A stretch of DNA of 64,000 nucleotides from Pogonophryne albipinna. Its lineage: Eukaryota; Chordata; Actinopteri; Perciformes; Artedidraconidae. Both the position numbers and the translations under genes were made by a program. The DNA lies in assembly GCA_028583405.1 (NCBI GenBank), contig CM053263.1, forward strand, positions 3,510,715 through 3,574,714, read 5' to 3'. Below, piece after piece: positions 60,661 to 64,000 of the stretch. The notes under the pieces are model-generated. The model did no database searches, was not told where the DNA came from, and saw only the letters and a program-made list of their open reading frames with translations. How positions within the stretch are numbered: the stretch's first letter is position 1; each line of letters starts with the position of its first letter.

Positions 60661-62524
60661 TTTATAACACGGCTTGAAAACTTTGAATAGAACAACGTGG
60701 CGCCAAAAACCTTTATTTAAAAGTGTCCAGATGACGGTTGTGATGGAACCCGGGTGCTGACCCTGCATCAGCTCGAGCCACTTTAAAGCTAAGAACATAT
60801 TGGACAGGCTAAGGTTACTCAGGCTGTCATTGCCCCTCCATACTGGTCCTCATGACATTTGTCGGCACCTAATACTGCAATGCACCGACTCTCCCAGGGA
60901 CACATCTATCCATCAATCCCATCATCATACACTCCTCTCCTCTTCTCGTCCACTCTCCTTTTCACTTCTTATTATCTGAGTGATGGATAGAGTGGAGAGG
61001 CAGAGCAGGTCCAATCCCCACAAGTCGATCCCGCTGACGCATCCTCCTCTTTGACCGTCTGGTCTCTCTCTCTCTCCTCCCACCTCTACCGGGACTGGAG
61101 ATGTAGGCCATGCCCCAATAGTCTTCCTCTCTTTTCCCTTCCCCTTCCATACCCTCCTCTCCCCTGAGTAGCCATCGACCTGTGAGGTGATGAATAAAAG
61201 GTGACGTGGTGTGAACCCCTTCACCAGCCTCTCATCACCGGCTCCTCACAAGCACTGCCACTGTTGCTTTCAGGCCAACCACATCTGTCAGAATATGAAT
61301 AGGGATTTAAAAAAACTAGTGGTGGAAACGTTCCAAAATGACAGGAACATTTGGGGACTTAATCAAATATGGCAAAAACTTGTACTTGGACTCAAAAATG
61401 AAGGTCGAGATCACACCTCAAAGGCAAATTATGACAATTCCACATAGATCTCTAATGGGATCAAATGATGTCCTTTTAGAGGACACATAGATGTAAACTG
61501 TAACTTGAGTAGTTGGCGGAGGCATGCAAATGTAATGATGCTTAAGAGCAACTAGAGGTCTTGTTGGATGGAAAGAGAAGAGTACCCATAAGGGTTAAAT
61601 AGAAACCAGTGACATGAGGGCCTCTTGGCTGTTATGTAGTGCATGCCCCAGTTAAAAATAAATCAGACAGAATGGTTACAAGGTCAGACGGCTTCTTTGA
61701 GAAACAAAAAAGAAAAGTCACTTTTTAGAGGAAGATGATGAGAAAAGAGTAAATTGGCCCGTGCCCCAGTTAATCAGTCGAGCCTTAAGGTCAGAAAGTC
61801 TCTCGAGATTATTGTCACCTTTCCCGGGAAAATGTCCTCACGACGCACTTTAAGATCAACCCGCACCCAGGGGTTACATGCCAGCTGATCGCTAACACAA
61901 CCAGTTTATTTGAAACGTGGTGACAAATCATCTCCATTGGCACTGAAACTCCGCCATAGGTGTTGTTGCTTTTGAAGGAGATGATTTGACGGGGATGTAA
62001 TCAGTAAGTCTTGGCCCTGTGGTTAAAACTAACCTAATGGATTCCACTGCCAGTAGCCACCATCCTCCTTTTCTCCGTGACTGATCTTGGCCACTGCAGA
62101 TGTCATGTGAGCCACGGGCTGAGGGTGGCAGCAGATCCCCACCTCTCCGCTATCAGATCGCAGCCGTGAGTCACACTGCCTGCTCACTCGACCCCTCATG
62201 GCAGCTACTTTGCAAATACTTTTTTCGCTATATTTTCCTATCTATCCCCCATCTCTCCCTGCGCCTCTGTTCTCGTGATATTTGCAGAGAGATTACACTC
62301 TGGCTCGCTCCATCTTCCCGGTCCCTCCATCTCGGCGTGTTGATCCGTCATCCCTTCGCCTCTCTCGTCTCGCCTCCTCCGGCTGATAATTAGCCAGTAA
62401 ATGCTGATCCATTTTCCTCCTTCTCCTGCCACATTCTCCCCCTCTTGCTCTTTATTTACTCGGGCAAGCCACTAAATGACCTTGTTACAGTGTGAATTTG
62501 TGTAGGCTGGTGTGCATGTGTGCT

Positions 62525-62540
62525 CCCCCCCCCCCCCCCC
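62525..62540 (+). repeat. poly-C run
   Basis: 16 C in a row; other runs are at 58649-58660 (12) and 63604-63620 (17). Length is likely to be polymorphic or error-prone. Confidence 0.95.
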
Positions 62541-63162
62541 ATGCACCTTTCTCCGTCTCCCTCCTGCTCCCTATGTCTCCACGTCTCTCCCACTCAGCTC
62601 AGTGATTAGTATATGATGTATTTTGGCTGCTGTGGTGGGCAGCCTATTTAGCATGTGGGCTGGTCTAATTTCTGTTCCGTGGTGGTGAATTCAATGGCAG
62701 TCAGAATTAGTTTTCATAGAACAATGAATCTCCCAGAGTGTAATACACTTTGTGTCTGCCATATCACAATCTGAGACTCTGAAAGAGGATTTTCAATTGT
62801 TTTGTTTTTCTACCACACAAATGCTACGCGGTCCAATTCCTGCCCCAAACCCGGCTCAGACCTGCATCTCTCTCTTGAAGGACTTCAGCTGGAGCACAGC
62901 CTACATATGAATCCGTGTTTGAGTGATGACGAGGCCATTTAATGCACATGTGGGTGGCAACATGTGTAGGGCGATTGATTTCTCTGTCTCTTGCAAGCGG
63001 CCTACTTAAAGGCTCTGGGTCTGGATGCCTCCTCCATCTCGGTCACATTATAGCCCCAATCTGTCTTTCTGCTGGGACTGGCTCTGGCACATAGAACCGC
63101 GCATGCATAGATTGGGTTACACATGTGTGGCGACTTTCTTCATTTGGAACCAACACCATAGT

Positions 63163-63330
63163 AATCAAATCAAACTTTATTAATATTGCACTTTTCATAC
63201 ACAAAGGTAACTCAAAGTGCTTCATGAACAAACACATACACAATTTACAAAAAGTAAAAACAATACTAGCCAGAGTAACGCATAGCTTTGTGATTAAAAA
63301 GAATACTTAATACCAACTGAATAAAATAAT
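63163..63330 (-). repeat. LINE 3'-tail-like repeat
   Basis: AATCAAACTTTATTAATATTGCAC, then CTCAAAGTGCTTCATG, is the reversed form of the AAGTGCT...AATAAAG tail common to fish LINEs and SINEs. Confidence 0.55.
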
Positions 63331-64000
63331 AAAACAAATGAATGCATACATTCAAATACAATACACTTCAGGAGTAGCTTTGAATATCCTTTTTCTTCTT
63401 CTTGCTATAAATTGTGGTTGCTTGAGAAATCGCATTTAAATGCCAAACCTAAAGGAGTCTGTGTCTTTGCAGTTTCACTAGTAAAGGTCTCCAGAACCAA
63501 ATGCTGCCCGCCAGTTGTTGTGCAGAGGGCTGTGTGACGCTCCAGCGCTCTATCTTTAACAGGATGTTTGTGTTTCTAAAGCTGTTTCTCGTGCACTCCG
63601 TCTCCCCCCCCCCCCCCCCCTCCCGGTGCCAATCCCCCGGATAGCCGAACGTCCTCGCGCTGTCCTCCAGACCTCGCTGGCCTTCTGGGATGACTTAGCC
63701 CGCTTACTCACTCAGTCACTCAAGGATCACTCTCTCTTACCTCGCTTTCAGTGGCTCCCGCTCGTGACAGCACACGATCTGCACTGTCACTCCGCTTCCG
63801 CCTTTTTGAATAGATCTCTTCCTCTCCATTTATCCTTTACCTGCTCCTTCACTTCCCATCTTTCTTTCAGTCCGTCTGCTCACTCACTCACTAAAAATGC
63901 AATGCCAGTCTCTTTCCTCCAAAGTCCTGTTTTAGTTTTCTCCTGTGGGATTAACATGTGTTTTGGACCCTTACATGAATTCTTAAGGTGCCCTGCCATT

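Larger units (their letters stand above)
58078..64000 (+). other. snd1: snd1 intron 9, right end not reached
   Basis: I searched by eye for the next SND1 segment (VMQVLNADAIVVKL in human) and did not find it. The stretch holds a remnant of the AAGTAAAAGTA MITE (about 58380-58470), a LINE/SINE-tail copy, another tail-like repeat at about 63163-63330 and three poly-C runs. Confidence 0.7.

Overview
The window is nuclear DNA of a ray-finned fish, most likely a teleost. The genes have short exons with GT/AG introns, the proteins match vertebrate families across every exon, and the non-coding DNA is full of fish-type hAT transposons, MITEs, LINE tails and LTR elements. Read from the + strand, three protein-coding genes can be rebuilt exon by exon: hgf (+, 18 coding exons, 4693-29650, complete, 715 codons), pax4 (-, 10 coding exons, 39491-35480, complete, 417 codons) and the first nine coding exons of snd1 (+, 44179-58077, 346 codons, running off the right edge). 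All exon phases join without a break.

Layout: 1-4197 is the 5' part of a decayed Ty3/Gypsy retrotransposon on the minus strand, whose LTR ends about 500 bases before the hgf start codon. hgf fills 4.7-32.3 kb; its introns carry a short non-autonomous LTR element (intron 5), two internally deleted hAT transposons (introns 9 and 11), a 333-base (TG)n tract and a TTAA-flanked MITE. Its 3' UTR carries one MITE and a second lies just past its poly(A) signal. pax4 lies tail-to-tail with hgf and is invaded by four copies of one hAT-type MITE: just past the stop codon, in two introns, and just upstream of a TATA-like box. pax4 and snd1 are divergent and 4.7 kb apart, the same arrangement as in mammals. 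snd1 intron 4 holds a third hAT element and a LINE fragment. The last 6 kb are snd1 intron 9, with only repeats and low-complexity tracts.

Function: hgf encodes a secreted kringle growth factor with a catalytically dead protease-like chain, the ligand type for the MET receptor; pax4 encodes a paired/homeodomain transcription factor of the endocrine pancreas lineage; snd1 encodes the Tudor staphylococcal nuclease protein. They do not form one pathway; their neighbourhood is a matter of synteny. I found no CRISPR, operon, defence or otherwise undescribed system. The points of greatest interest are the hgf protease triad (all three positions changed), a possible conserved 15-base tandem splice acceptor in kringle 1, and the repeated transposon insertions touching pax4 regulatory and 3' sequence.
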